From Mesorhabditis belari (Eukaryota > Nematoda > Chromadorea > Rhabditida > Rhabditidae): a stretch of 64,000 nucleotides of DNA. Both the position numbers and the translations under genes were made by a program. The stretch covers positions 248,001-312,000 of the forward strand of contig CAUEEP010000322.1 in the NCBI GenBank assembly GCA_958450365.1, read 5' to 3'. Below are positions 1 through 10,539 of the stretch, piece by piece (the stretch's first letter is position 1; the number at the start of each line of letters is the position of its first letter). Below the pieces are notes generated by a model. It searched no databases, was not told the DNA's origin, and was given only the letters and a program-made list of their open reading frames with translations.

Positions 1-659
1 ATTAGCAAATTTCCCCAGATTTCCCCTGCAAAACGGCCAAAATCCGTCAATTTACATCAGAATTTACCTCAATTCCGATGTTTGATGTAAAGGCTGACTA
101 TTTTTCTGTAATTAGAGTCGTGAAATATTTCTGAGAACAAAGTTTAAGCCCTGGATGTGTGTGGTGAGGAAAAGTGGTGTGAATATCGCTAATGAATATT
201 TCCGGAGAGGCAAGCGAAATGAAGGGAAATCTCGGCGAAATGAACGGAATCCAGAAAAGGTTTCGGCTTTTCGGGAAAACATTTGTAAAACATGATATAG
301 GAGAGCTATTTTCGAGGGTTTTTCTCTAAGATTTTATTTTTAGTCGCAGATTTTGAGTGGGCGGAGGATTTGCAGGCAAAATTTTGAATTTTGAAGTTTT
401 CAGCTACGCAATTTATCTTTATTTTTGGGATTTGGACTTATGAATTCTTAGATTTAGGCTTTTTTTGAGAAACAAATTGTTTGTCATGACAATTTTTACA
501 AACTGATCATCAATTGTTGTCAATCAATGCAAAAATGATTGTCGAGAAACCAGAATTTCAAACGGATTTGCTCTTTAGAGTGTTAGAGTGTACTTTAAGC
601 TCGAAAGAATGGAAACAAACCCTGTCTGGGACAGTGAATTCGAAATTTCGAGACAGCTA
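1..659. other. no recognised feature
   Basis: AT-rich sequence with frequent stops in every frame. I see no coding signature, RNA gene or clear repeat here. Confidence 0.5.
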
Positions 660-890
660 CACTACTGGACAATGAAATATTATATTTGAAAAAAGATCGT
701 CACTTTCGCGCGTCTGTAACTCCCTTGTCTTTACCGTATTTCTAAATATTAATATTACCATTGTGTAGCCCTTGAAAAGAGCTTTCAGAAAATGTATAAC
801 ACGAATAGTTTAAACTCAAAGACAAGGTGGTTACAGACGCGCGAAAGTGACGATCGTTTTTCAAATATCATATTTCATTGTCCAGTACTG
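660..890. mobile_element. TIR element (MITE), Tc1/mariner-like
   Basis: Arms of about 75 bp are inverted copies of each other. The left begins CACTACTGGACAATGAAATA and the right ends with its near reverse complement (CATTGTCCAGTACTG). Both ends are flanked by TA (658-659 and 891-892), the target duplication expected of Tc1/mariner elements. The arms share a conserved core around TCGTCACTTTCGCGCGTCTG. There is no transposase, so the element is non-autonomous. Confidence 0.8.
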
Positions 891-892
891 TA

Positions 893-1798
893 CATGAGAC
901 AGACATTTGAAAGATGCAAACGTTGAAAGTCTGAAAAAGGCTCTGAAGAAAGCCTGGGCGGAAATTCCGCAAAGTACTCTGCGGGCCGCCGCGGCTCACA
1001 GTTATCCAAAGTTATCCAAATTTATCCAAATTTATCCAAAGCGTCTTAAAGCCGTTATTAAGAATTATCAAGAATAAAGGTGTCCATATTAAAGAATTTG
1101 TTATTTTTTTAAATGAATATGATTACTGTTGTTAATTTTAAATAAATTTTACATCAATCCGTTCATATTTCATTACGAAACACGGTTCTGAGTCTGTAAA
1201 ATAGGCCTGTAAAAAGGCCGCACCCTGTACTAGCAGAAATATGAGAAAGTGCACTAGAAAGGCTGGGTTTTTATTTTGAGCACAAAGACACGAAAGAGTA
1301 AACAGGATTTCGGACGAGGAAAGTCCCCCAAACAAAGATGTAAATTGAAGCCGACCTATTGTCTGAAATTTCGACATTTAAACTCATTTGAACTTATTTG
1401 AACTCATTTAGTCTCCTGTTGAATCATAATAACGCAAAAACGGAGATCTTTCGGATCTCTTTCAGCCTAAGAAATGTACTCATCTTTGGGGAAAAAAAAA
1501 ATCATTTGAGAAGCGTCGCGGGAATTCAAATTAATGTCGACTAGGAACGCCTCTTTTAGGGAAAAAAAAACTTTCAAAATTATCCTTTTCATTCATCAAA
1601 GTTGGGAAATTTTTTGATGAAAGAAAGTAGTTTCTTTCAGATTCCATCCAGCTTCCAACAAATAATTATAGTGGTCAAAAAAAACGAGATCTCAAAGTTC
1701 GAGAAAAGTATTCATTTTCGTCTTTTGAAACCTTTAGTTCCCCTAGTCAAAATGAGATTGAGTAATGGGGAAATGGAATTGAAATTACCGGTATCGAA
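893..1798. other. no gene recognised; short direct repeats only
   Basis: An 11-bp motif (gttatccaaag and variants) is repeated about four times at 1003-1042. The rest is AT-rich with only short ORFs that lack coding character. Confidence 0.45.
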
Positions 1799-1852
1799 AG
1801 TTCAATTCAATTCAATTCAATTCAATCAATTCAATTCAATCAATTGAATTTT
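1799..1852. repeat. TTCAA/TTCAAT microsatellite
   Basis: Short array of TTCAAT and TTCAA units, slightly irregular. Confidence 0.85.
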
Positions 1853-1972
1853 CAAGCTTAAACCTGATCAATTTGGTAGATGGAGGTTGTTGCAAAAAGC
1901 TAGGACTTGGGAAGTTTAGTTTACCACTCTACTGATTCAACAGTTACTGTAAAAGCTAGGAAATGATCAAGT

Positions 1973-2185
1973 ATTGCTACGTACATATTGCTACGTACTG
2001 CTACGTACATATTGCTACGTACATATTGCTACGTACATATTCCTACGTACATATTCCTACGTACATATTCCTACGTACATATTCCTACGTTCATATTCCT
2101 ACGTACATATTCCTACGTACATATTCCTACGTACATATTGCTACGTACATATTCCTACGTACATATTGCTACGCATTGCTACCTA
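1973..2185. repeat. 14-bp minisatellite (TACGTACATATTCC)
   Basis: About 14 copies of a 14-bp unit that alternates ...ATATTGC and ...ATATTCC. Because 14 is not a multiple of 3, all three forward frames read the same tyrosine/histidine-rich peptide in turn, so the ORFs here are artefacts. Two more units occur alone at 4082-4112, suggesting dispersal. Confidence 0.95.
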
Positions 2186-2199
2186 GCTACATATTGCTA

Positions 2200-3147
2200 T
2201 AGTAAACTAAAAGTAAAAGGCAAACAGCTGATAGATGGCATATGTTAAATTCTATAAAGAATTTAAATGTTATTCCAGTCTTATTCCAGTCTGATTCCAG
2301 TTTACTGTAGTGACAGGGCACTCGGTTCTGGACCTGAAACTTTGTAATACTTTTAACGTTACTGTAATAACAATATGAGTATCAGTAGCAATAGCATTGT
2401 TTTAATAGCAAACAGCAATAGCAGTTCGCGAGACGGCATTCTGAGCGCGTACAGCCGCGTAGTCGTTACTGTTTTACTGATAATTTAGTGAAACTTCAAA
2501 GAAAAACTAAACTTTTATACTCATTCGATGGCTCTGAATCTCCTCTTGAGAACTAGTACAAAGTTATCGAGAAATTGCTGCGAAATAAATAACAAGAGTC
2601 CTTTAAAAAGTTGAGCTGACACCAAAAAAAAAGCGTCATTAGTAAAACCCAAGTCGTATCGTCGTGAGTTTTAACCGGTTCTGGGCTTCAGATAGCTTTG
2701 GCTTGACATGCAAGCCAGAACAGATAGCTTTGGCTTTTGGTCTGGCTTGACATGGCTTTGGAAAAAATCCTGAACACTTTCTTATCTATTTCAACTATTG
2801 ACAGGTTTTTCTACCTAGAAAGGCTTCTACCTTTCTACCCAAGTCTACCTAGAAGCTCATAGAACGATCAGCTGACTTCATCATTTATTTGTTTAGCTGT
2901 TTATAAGATAATAGATAGCTTGAAATATAATAGATAACTTTCTTCTTCTCAAAACGATAGTTTAACTTCCGTCTCACTCAAAAGATCAAAGATCAAAGTT
3001 CAAAGTCTCATAAGAAGTTCTTTCTTTCAAAAAATTTCCGTGAGAAAATGCAGCTACATGTTGTAAGAAATATCTTTTAAAAATTCAGGGAAAAGCTTTT
3101 GAATCACTAATGAAAAGTCTGAATAACAGAAAGCGAGATTGGGAAGT
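2200..3147. other. no gene recognised
   Basis: The sequence contains a partial duplication around the words agatagctttggctt (2690-2760) and ctacctagaaagg (2810-2850). No ORF has coding character. Confidence 0.4.
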
Positions 3148-3149
3148 TA

Positions 3150-3670
3150 TTGGGTTGGGGAGAATGAGTCGGCGCCGAAAATCAAAGAAATTTCTAAAAC
3201 TTATAGCAGACTTTGTCAAATGATATGCGTTTGATATCCGTAGAAGGGTAACTAATTCTCTACAAAATAATATTTAAAAGAGAACTCAAACAGCGCCTCA
3301 ACTCAACAAAGGATCATTTTTTCACAAAATCGATAAACTGTCATCTAGAGTAAACGGTTGGAGGGATCTTCCTGAAAATTTGGTAACTTATGTAATTGAG
3401 TGTGCTCTATCTTTTTTATATAAACACCAAAGGAGGTTTATGTGGAAGAAACTGTTCAAGCAATGAGTCGCACTTTTTGTCATTTTGATTAGCTGTGTTT
3501 GGGAATCCATAAAATCCCAAAAAAGAAAAGCTTTGTGGAATCTCTCAAAAGCCATTTTGTAAAGAAATAGTGGACCATTTTGATGAAACCAAAACGTGTA
3601 TTTAAAGAAGGTTTTATGGGTGCAAAAAGTTTCTTTAAATTTCGGCGCCGACTCATTCTCCCCAACCCAA
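3150..3670. mobile_element. mariner-type TIR element, 521 bp
   Basis: Terminal inverted repeats start TTGGGTTGGGGAGAATGAGT and continue through GTCGGCGCCGAAA. Both ends are bounded by TA (3148-3149 and 3671-3672). The interior has no intact transposase, only short broken ORFs. The TIR core GTCGGCGCCG also occurs beside the tRNA-like sequence at 15.5 kb. Confidence 0.8.
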
Positions 3671-3672
3671 TA

Positions 3673-4485
3673 CATTTACAGTGACATATTGCTACAGTTA
3701 CAGTTACAAAATTACAAAAGTTACAAAAGTTCCGAAAATTACGAAAATTAACGTCATCAAAACACAAAATAAACACAGAATCTTTCGAAAATACTTTAAA
3801 GTTCAATTTTCTTTTTTTTAACAACGTAATTTGCGCTTTCAGTAGTTTAAAACGCTTTCAGTAGTTTAAAACTAACAATTTATAGTAAAAACTCGCAGTT
3901 TGTCGTATAAAATAAAGCTCAATTCGTTTATTGTTTGATGTATTTTGTACCAAAGTTGCAAACTCACCATTCTTAGTGCACTAAATTCTGCATTATTTAA
4001 GCAAGAAGTAGACTTGAGTTCGTTAGAAAGGGTTACAATATAAAAAAATAGATTTCTGTTGATGTTAAGCAAATGGAAAGACTTGCTACGTCCATATTGC
4101 TACGTACATATTGTAGTACACCAGGAAGGGTGTGTTTTCTAGGGATTGGCGCCAAAGTACACCAAATAAACAAAAAAAATTAAACAAAGAGATGTTGATA
4201 AAAACAAAAACACTAAAAACAAAAGAAAAAATGCTGAATGAGAAAATTTTATGACTGTTTCAAGCGGAAGTGAAATCCCTTTTCTTTCCTCAAAAAAGCG
4301 TCAGAGTTATAGTCGATTTTAGGGTCATTTACGGGAAAATTTCCTAAAAGTCAAGGTAGTGAAAAGATTTTTTCAAAAAATCTTGTGATAAAATAAAAAA
4401 TAAACTTAAATTTCCATTTCTAGATATAAGAAAATACAGAAATTAAGATAAATTACGGTGTTTTTTGAAAGCTCCTCATTTCTAA
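3673..4485. other. no gene recognised
   Basis: Contains a two-copy fragment of the 14-bp unit seen at 2 kb (4082-4112). Nothing else is supported. Confidence 0.4.
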
Positions 4486-4556
4486 AGGCTTAGGCTTAGG
4501 CTTTGGCTTAGGCTTAGGCTTTGGCTTAGACTCAGGCTTAAGCTTAGGCTTAGGCG
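4486..4556. repeat. interstitial telomere-like TTAGGC repeat
   Basis: Runs of TTAGGC mixed with TTTGGC and TTAGAC variants. TTAGGC is the nematode telomere repeat, so this is a degenerate internal telomere-like array. The complementary strand reads as a KPKPKP peptide, which is not a gene. Confidence 0.8.
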
Positions 4557-4739
4557 TACCTTGGAAATCAAAATCTTTGTAGATTCTTTGAAGCTTTGAG
4601 GAATCAAAATGCTTCGACTTCCTCAGAAAAATGCTCAAAAAAGGGCTTCCTTTCGCTTAAAAATTGCCTATATTTTCAAGGATTTCCAATTTGACGAAAG
4701 ATTTCTAAAAATCCTCACAGTTTTCCGGGGCGTTTCCGA

Positions 4740-4815
4740 AGCTTTTCCGGAGCTTTTCTGGAATTTTCTGGAATTTTCTGGAATTTGCTCGAATTTCCTG
4801 GACTTTCCTGGATAT
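4740..4815. repeat. short repeats around TTTTCTGGAAT
   Basis: Several partial copies of an 11-bp word. Low complexity. Confidence 0.5.
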
Positions 4816-4986
4816 TTTTTCTTTAAAAAACATTTTATCACCATGATGACTGTTTCAATACATTCAAATCCAAAAATGAACATTTTCCGGAAAAAAACTG
4901 AAGGATTTTCCGTAAATATTACTGAGATTTTCTCTCTCTTGGCGTCACCGAATGCTTACAAATTTCTCTTTTGTAAACATTTTTAA

Positions 4987-5164
4987 AGCTAATGTTTTTT
5001 AAAGTTGATTGAAAATTGAGAAAATTGAAGCTGAGGAATTGGAAAGTTTATGGAAAAATTCTGGAAAAACTGTGGAAAATTGACACACAAATTAAAGCAA
5101 CCAACCATCCCTCTCCACAACATTGGGAACAGCGCATTGACTTGGAAATTTTTCTAAGTCCAAA
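4987..5164. other. no recognised feature
   Basis: AT-rich spacer with nothing supported. Confidence 0.4.
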
Positions 5165-5362
5165 CTAAGATATGCATGGCTTAGCCTTTCAGCCTGAGGT
5201 GACCACTTGGTAGGATCAGCCAGATATCTGAACTAAGATCTGCATGGCTTAGTCTTTTAGCTTGAGGTGACCACTTGGTAGGATCAGCCAGATATCTGAA
5301 CTAAGATCTGCATGGCTTAGTCTTTTAGCTTGAGGTGACCACCTGGTAAGATCAGCCAGATA
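5165..5362. repeat. 68-bp tandem repeat, three copies
   Basis: Copies start at 5165, 5233 and 5301 with exact 68-bp spacing. Each contains ctaagatctgcatggcttag and ggtgaccacttggtaggatc. Copies 2 and 3 are closer to each other than to copy 1. Confidence 0.95.
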
Positions 5363-5616
5363 AAATGTGTTAAAATTTAACTGAATAGAATTTGAAGATT
5401 CTGATGATGAGTAATTTGTGCTTTGTTTTTTCAAATTAGTCAAAAGAATTTTAATTTAATTAGATTTTGAGAATTAGGGTAAAATTTTGGTGAAAAACGA
5501 TGTACTGAATGAGAAAATCTTCCAGGTGAAAGCTGTGAAATGACAAAATTCACAAAGAGTTTACAAAGAACTGAAGCTTTGGTAACACAAAGAAAAGAGC
5601 TGTTACAGAGAACTCC

Positions 5617-5705
5617 AGGTTCTCTAGAATCTTCAAAGTGTTCTCTAGAAATGTGTTCCTCAAAGTGTTCTCTCCAGTGTTCTCTAGAATCTTCCAATTC
5701 TAGAT
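5617..5705. repeat. TTCTCTAGAATC-type short repeat
   Basis: Irregular repetition of gttctctagaa and tcttcaaagtg. Low complexity. Confidence 0.55.
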
Positions 5706-5920
5706 ACGGTTCTGTGGAATGACGAAATTTACAAAGAACTAGAGTTCTAGGTACTTTGTGCTGTGCAATGGAAACATATTGTTTCTAGTGGTGCGAAAAT
5801 TTCTTCTAGTTAAGCAAAATGCAAAGAACTCGATGTTTTGCAAAGAATTTCGTGCATTTGATGGCTTACGTTTCTGAAAAAGGGCTTATTCTTATTCAAT
5901 CAATGAGATTAACAAAAGAA

Positions 5921-5946
5921 ACAGACAGACAGACAAACGGACAGAC

Positions 5947-5977
<31 letters not shown>

Positions 5978-6012
5978 TAGACAGACAGACAAACAGACAA
6001 ACGGACAGATAA
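5921..6012. repeat. ACAG/ATAG microsatellite
   Basis: Tetranucleotide tract of ACAG with ATAG and AACG interruptions. It resembles the tails of the tRNA-derived elements elsewhere in the window, but no head is visible here. Confidence 0.9.
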
Positions 6013-6297
6013 ACTAGGTGGAAAGAGTCTCGAAGATGCAAAACAAGAAGTTCTTGATACGACAAAGAACTCGAATCAAAAGAAAGCCAACGCAAAGGTT
6101 GATGATGAACTGGAAAGCCCTCGATTGGAAGAGAAGCACAAACAAAATATGGTCGATGAAACGGGATTATTTTCTGTTGGAAGTTTTCGCCATATGGACA
6201 GCGGCAGCGGAACAGGAAGAAATGTGAATTTTTGAGAAGTTTTTTGAATGCAGTGTACAAACTTTATTTATGCCTTTTGACTTTGAAAATATCTAGC

Positions 6298-6460
6298 TAC
6301 AGACAAACAGACAGACAAACAAACAAACAAACAAACAAACAAACAAACAAACAAACAAACAAACAAACAGACAGACAGACAAACAAACAGACAGACAGAC
6401 AAACAAACAAACAAACAAACAAACAGACAGACAGACAGACAAACAAACAAACAAACAAAG
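6298..6460. repeat. AAAC/ACAG microsatellite
   Basis: Alternating runs of (AAAC)n and (ACAG)n. All overlapping ORFs are by-products. Confidence 0.95.
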
Positions 6461-6869
6461 AAGCTAGAATGAAATTAGAATGAAATTCCAAGCATCTTTC
6501 AGTAGATTTAGCCAAAAAAACCACTTATTTTGTAAAATCCACTTATTTCAATCAAATCTGAGTTCTGAATTTCGAAAGAGATTTACATTTCTTGCTATCA
6601 AAAAGAAGGATTAGTGAACGAAAAGGAAATCTCAAAGAACAGAGCTCTCCATTACGTCCTTTCAACGTGGCCTCTCCTTTTTTTCTGATGACATTTCCGC
6701 ATTTTTCCGGCTAAAGCTGAAATTATCTAGGCAAGATAATCCCCTAGTGTAGCATTTGATCGTAAAAAGAGAACGCAAAAGTGAGTCTCTCAACTCAAAT
6801 CAACAATGAACAACGAGAAAAGTTGGCAAGTCAAATGAGTGGAGAACTAGGAGTCTAGTAGTCTAGAGT
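6461..6869. other. no recognised feature
   Basis: Unique AT-rich spacer. No gene supported. Confidence 0.4.
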
Positions 6870-7115
6870 CTATTATATATTAAAAGAGCAGTTTTATATA
6901 TAATAAATTGTTCGTCCCTCTGTACGGCCTTTTTCTCAGTCGTCTTTAAGCCTAAAAAACTTGAAATCTTGTAAAAAGCCTTAAAATCTAATGTAGTTAT
7001 TTCATTTAAATTAAAATATTAAAAATTCAAGATTGAGTGGCACTACGTTGGGGTCGAAACCGGCCCTTGTGGGCCGTAGAAAAGCGTGCTCCCGACTGCG
7101 CCGACGGCGACGAGA
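6870..7115 (-). mobile_element. tRNA-derived SINE family 1, copy 1
   Basis: Read on the minus strand, a tRNA-like head (A-box-like GCGCAGTCGGGAGCACGC, B-box-like GGTTTCGACCCC) is followed by GTAGTGCCACTCAATCTTG. A body of about 130 bp follows (gaaaaaggcc, gaggga) and then the terminus CTTTTAATATATAATAGA. The layout matches the copies at 10.25, 29.7 and 62.9 kb. The microsatellite tail is minimal here. Confidence 0.75.
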
Positions 7116-7196
7116 ACGCCGGAAAAAATAACCAAAAAAAGATCGAAAATAGATTAATTTAACAAACTAGTGCTACTGTTGAGCTACTATTGTTGA

Positions 7197-7772
7197 ACAC
7201 ATGTTGGAAATATTGCTACTCCAGCAACGAAAGTACCTACCACCCCTGCTAAACCAGCAGCGACTCCAGCTCTAGCTCCACCAGCTAAACCGGCGGCTGT
7301 ACCAGCTAAACCAACAACCCCGGCAACTCCACCAGCTAAACCAACAACCCCGGCAGCTCCACCAGCTAAACCAACAACCCCGGCAGCTCCACCAGCTAAA
7401 CCAACAACCCCGGCAGCTCCACCAGCTAAACCAACAACCCCGGCAGCTCCACCAGCTAAACCAACAACCCCGGCAGCTCCACCAGCTAAACCAACAACCC
7501 CGGCAGCTCCACCAGCTAAACCAACAACCCCGGCAGCTCCACCAGCTAAACCAACAACCCCGGCAGCTCCACCAGCTAAACCAACAACCCCGGCAGCTCC
7601 ACCAGCTAAACCAACAACCCCGGCAGCTCCACCAGCTAAACCAACAACCCCGGCAGCTAAACCTCCACTGAAACTCAAGCCCACATCGGATGATGTGGAA
7701 CCTGCTGAAGAGATTTCTCTTCCATTGCCAAAGAAAGCCAGGTTAGAAGCAGGTTTGGAAACGGAAAATTGA
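7197..7772 (+). CDS. open frame over a 30-bp minisatellite; doubtful gene
   Basis: The frame is open from the stop at 7194-7196 to TGA at 7770-7772 and has no ATG. If coding, it would need an upstream exon; the nearest AG (7223-7224) has a poor acceptor context. It would encode about 11 copies of PAKPTTPAAP followed by a charged tail with PKKARLE. The opposite strand is also open with an ATG (7684 down to 7187), giving glycine/alanine repeats such as AGGAAGVVGL. Both frames are open because the unit is 30 bp. The 3' end lies inside a fold-back (7730-7925), which argues against a normal gene. I lean towards a satellite. Confidence 0.2.
   Translation, partial: THVGNIATPATKVPTTPAKPAATPALAPPAKPAAVPAKPTTPATPPAKPTTPAAPPAKPTTPAAPPAKPTTPAAPPAKPTTPAAPPAKPTTPAAPPAKPTTPAAPPAKPTTPAAPPAKPTTPAAPPAKPTTPAAPPAKPTTPAAPPAKPTTPAAKPPLKLKPTSDDVEPAEEISLPLPKKARLEAGLETEN
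7302..7652. repeat. 30-bp GC-rich minisatellite
   Basis: About 11 copies of a 30-bp unit (ccagctaaaccaacaacccc + ggcagctcca). The central eight copies are identical, implying recent homogenisation. It is much richer in GC than its surroundings. Confidence 0.97.
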
Positions 7773-7925
7773 ATATCTTTTGATTTTCAAAGCAAAACCC
7801 AACGAATGGGGCAGCTGTGGAAAAATCGGAAAAACGCCTGTGCCCCATTTGTTGAGTTTTTCTTTGAAATTTAAAAGATATTCAATTTTCCACTTCCAAA
7901 CCTGCTTCTAACCTGGCTTTCCTTC
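7730..7925. mobile_element. fold-back element, about 195 bp
   Basis: Left arm aaagccaggttagaagcagg... is matched by right-arm cctgcttctaacctggcttt. Inner arms attcaattttcc and caaatggggc also pair. No coding capacity. Confidence 0.75.
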
Positions 7926-7929
7926 TATC

Positions 7930-8625
7930 TTTTTCCGCTAGCAAGCCTGGGTTAGTAGGGTAAATTGATCCAGAAAATCGACAAGCCTCCATTAAAGAAT
8001 TTCAAAGACTGAAATTTCCATGAATCTCAATTGGAGAAAATGGAAATTCAATGGAAATTCCCTGCAAACAATCCGGGAAGTCTTTGCTCTTTTGTTTGTA
8101 ATATAAAATCAAAAATAGAAACATTCTTTATAAATGATTAACTCATTGTTTGTGGGGGTAAAAGAGGAGGAGTTGTCCTCGCTTTTCTCTCCACTCTCAA
8201 CCCAAATGGCTTTCAATTTCCGCCATCGCTTCCCGCCAAACAAAAAGCTCAAAAAGCTTTCTATGAAACAAAAAAAGAGATTCAACTGAATATCTTTATA
8301 TATCTCTTTCAAAAAAACTCCTCAATGAAACACCGGAAATTAGGAATAGACGTCTTTTCGCCGAGTCCAAGCACCTCGTGGTACCTGTTTTTGGCATTTT
8401 TTTGATGTTTCAAATAACTTTCAATAAGGGAACTTGAAAAATACACGTAATGGTAGAAAATCTCGGGTGTAATTGGGCAAAATACAGTACCCTTTGCCTA
8501 AATTCTTTCGTAAAGCTGAATCAGTGTTTTAAAAATTGTTAGATAAGATCAAAGATACTAAATTTTGTTGAAAATTGTGTTGAAAAAAAGTGTTGGAGTT
8601 GAAGTTGGACAAAACTTTAAAGAAT
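7930..8625. other. no gene recognised
   Basis: AT-rich, with no repeat or coding signal that I can support. Confidence 0.4.
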
Positions 8626-8627
8626 CA

Positions 8628-9000
8628 AGGACAAGCTCAAGCACAAGCTCAAGTAGAAGTTTAAGCTCAAGTTCCAGCACAAGGCCAAGCACAAGGCCAA
8701 GCACAAGGTCAAGCTCAAGGTCAAGCACAAGGCCAAGCACAAGGCCAAGCACAAGGCCAAGCTCAAAGTCAAGCTCAAGGTCAAGCACAAGGTCAAGCAC
8801 AAGGCCAAGCACAAGGCCAAGCACAAGGCCAAGCTCAAAGTCAAGCACAAGGCCAAGCACAAGGCCAAGCTCAAAGTCAAGCTCAAGGTCAAGCACAAGG
8901 TCAAGCACAAGGCCAAGCACAAGGCCAAGCTCAAAGTCAAGCTCAAGTTCAAGCACAAGGTCAAGCACAAGTTCAAGCTCAAGTTCAAGCTCAAGTTCAT
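8628..9000. repeat. 6/12-bp satellite (CAAGGCCAAGCA)
   Basis: Array of AAGCTC, AAGCAC, AAGGCC and AAGGTC hexamers. With a multiple-of-three unit, several frames on both strands stay open (serine/arginine-rich or leucine-rich). These ORFs are artefacts. Confidence 0.95.
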
Positions 9001-9124
9001 AATTTGCGGTAAGTTTAACTAGCAAATAACCTTAAATTACTGAAAATAGTAATGTATTTTCACTACAGTATGCTAGAAAAAGATTTAGACGGACTACTGA
9101 ACAGCTTTCATTTTGACTTTAAAA

Positions 9125-9245
9125 GATACTCAAGTTCAAGCTCGAGTTCAAGCACAAGTTCAAGCTCGAGTTCAAGCTCAAGTTCAAGCACAAGTTCAAG
9201 CACAAGTTCAAGCTCAAGGTCAAGCTCAAGCTTCAAATCAAGCTA
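9125..9245. repeat. AAGTTC/AAGCTC hexamer satellite
   Basis: Same hexamer family as 8628-9000, separated by about 125 bp of non-repetitive sequence. Confidence 0.93.
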
Positions 9246-9299
9246 ACATCATCCCCTTTTCCTTTTTTCGCAAATTCTTTCTTCTTCTTCTTCTTCTTT

Positions 9300-9845
9300 A
9301 AATTATAAATCACAAACCAAAAATTATAAATTGTCATCAAAAAAAAGTCAACCTTTAAGCCAATTTTTTCTCATCTCTGTGTTTTGGAATTAGTTTTTTT
9401 AGTTTATTTTGGAAAAATGTCCTTTCAAATGATTCAATGAGAGCCAATTCTCAGAAAAAATTCTCAGAAAAAAAAAAGAATAGTAAAAACATTGTGACTC
9501 TGCAAGATTTGGCCAATTTCAAGCCAAAAATGGAGTCATAGAGAGAGAAAAAGAAAAGATTAATAAGAATAGCCGAAAAAAAGTGAGTAGGAGAGGTCAG
9601 CTGAGTGAGGAAAATCCTAAAAAAAAAAAGGAAAATCTGAATGAGACAGCGAACAAGCAAAAAAATCTCTTCAGACACACGTTTGCTAAATGTTTTGAGT
9701 GGGAAATTCAGGGGAAGCGTTCAGGGGAATTCAGGGGAATTTGTCATTGGCTTTTGAAGCGTTTCCTCTTTAAACCATACTTTGAGCTAAAGAATGGAAC
9801 CACACCCTTTCTGGGGCACTGAATCACTTTTCCACTACGCTAAAC
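9300..9845. other. no gene recognised
   Basis: AT-rich spacer. Short ORFs are lysine- or phenylalanine-rich and look random. Confidence 0.4.
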
Positions 9846-9847
9846 TG

Positions 9848-9968
9848 AGTTCTGGAAAGCTCTGGACAGTTCTGGAAAGCTCTGGACAGTTCTGGAAAGC
9901 TCTGGACAGTTCTGGAAAGCTCTGGACAGTTCTGGAAAGCACTGGACAGTTCTGGACAGATTCCAGTG
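9848..9968. repeat. 20-bp tandem repeat (TTCTGGAAAGCTCTGGACAG)
   Basis: Five to six copies, nearly identical. The last copies carry aagcactgg and gacagattc variants. Confidence 0.95.
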
Positions 9969-10139
9969 CACCAGAAAGAGTGTGTTTCCATTTTTGATCA
10001 ATAATAATCAGTAATGTAACAAGGTTACAGTAGACTTTTGATCAATAGTGCATGCTAGACAGTGAATGGACAGTCAATAGACAGCTACAGTCAAAGTATT
10101 ACAACTTGAGAGAGATTCAGTTAAAGTTCTTCAACACAA

Positions 10140-10198
10140 CAACAAAGTCTTCAAAAAAAAAGACAAAGATGATCCTTCTCCTTCACTCAAAAAAACAA
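10140..10198. repeat. 59-bp dispersed direct repeat, copy 1
   Basis: Identical by eye to 12047-12105, including the homopolymer lengths (A9 and A7). The two copies bracket SINE-related sequence. Confidence 0.85.
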
Positions 10199-10250
10199 AC
10201 CAGCTGAAAAAACCTGCTTAACAGTGGCTTTCTCGGCTATTCTCGGCTAT

Positions 10251-10498
10251 TCGGCGTCGTGGCTCAGTTGGGAGCGCGCTTGTCTACGGCCCTCCGCAGC
10301 CCCACGCAGACCCCGGTTCGACCCCCCGTAGTGCCACTCAATTCTCAATTCGTCATTTCTGATTTTAAATGACACTACTACAATATATTCTAAGATTCTC
10401 TAAAGAAGTTTTAGCTTTCTTGACAAAACACGGCTGAAAAAAGCTCGTAGAAACGGACGGACGGACGGACGGACATTGCTCTTTTATATAGATAGTAA
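10251..10498 (+). mobile_element. tRNA-derived SINE family 1, copy 2
   Basis: Head at 10252-10331: A-box-like GTGGCTCAGTTGGGAGCGC and B-box-like GGTTCGACCCC, the internal Pol III promoter layout of a tRNA gene. Next come GTAGTGCCACTCAAT, a body containing aagttttagctttcttg, a (GGAC)5 tract (about 10455-10474) and the terminus gctcttttatatagatagta. The head's anticodon arm does not fold normally, so it is not a working tRNA. Confidence 0.85.
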
Positions 10499-10539
10499 AT
10501 TAGACTAAAAATTTGCATACTAGGGTTTTCGGCTAGTAA

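Noticed and set aside
8558..9025. Long serine/arginine and leucine-rich ORFs on both strands
   Set aside because: Hexamer satellite without stops in several frames.
10252..10331. Functional tRNA gene
   Set aside because: Good A and B boxes but no normal anticodon arm, and the same head occurs on the other SINE copies.
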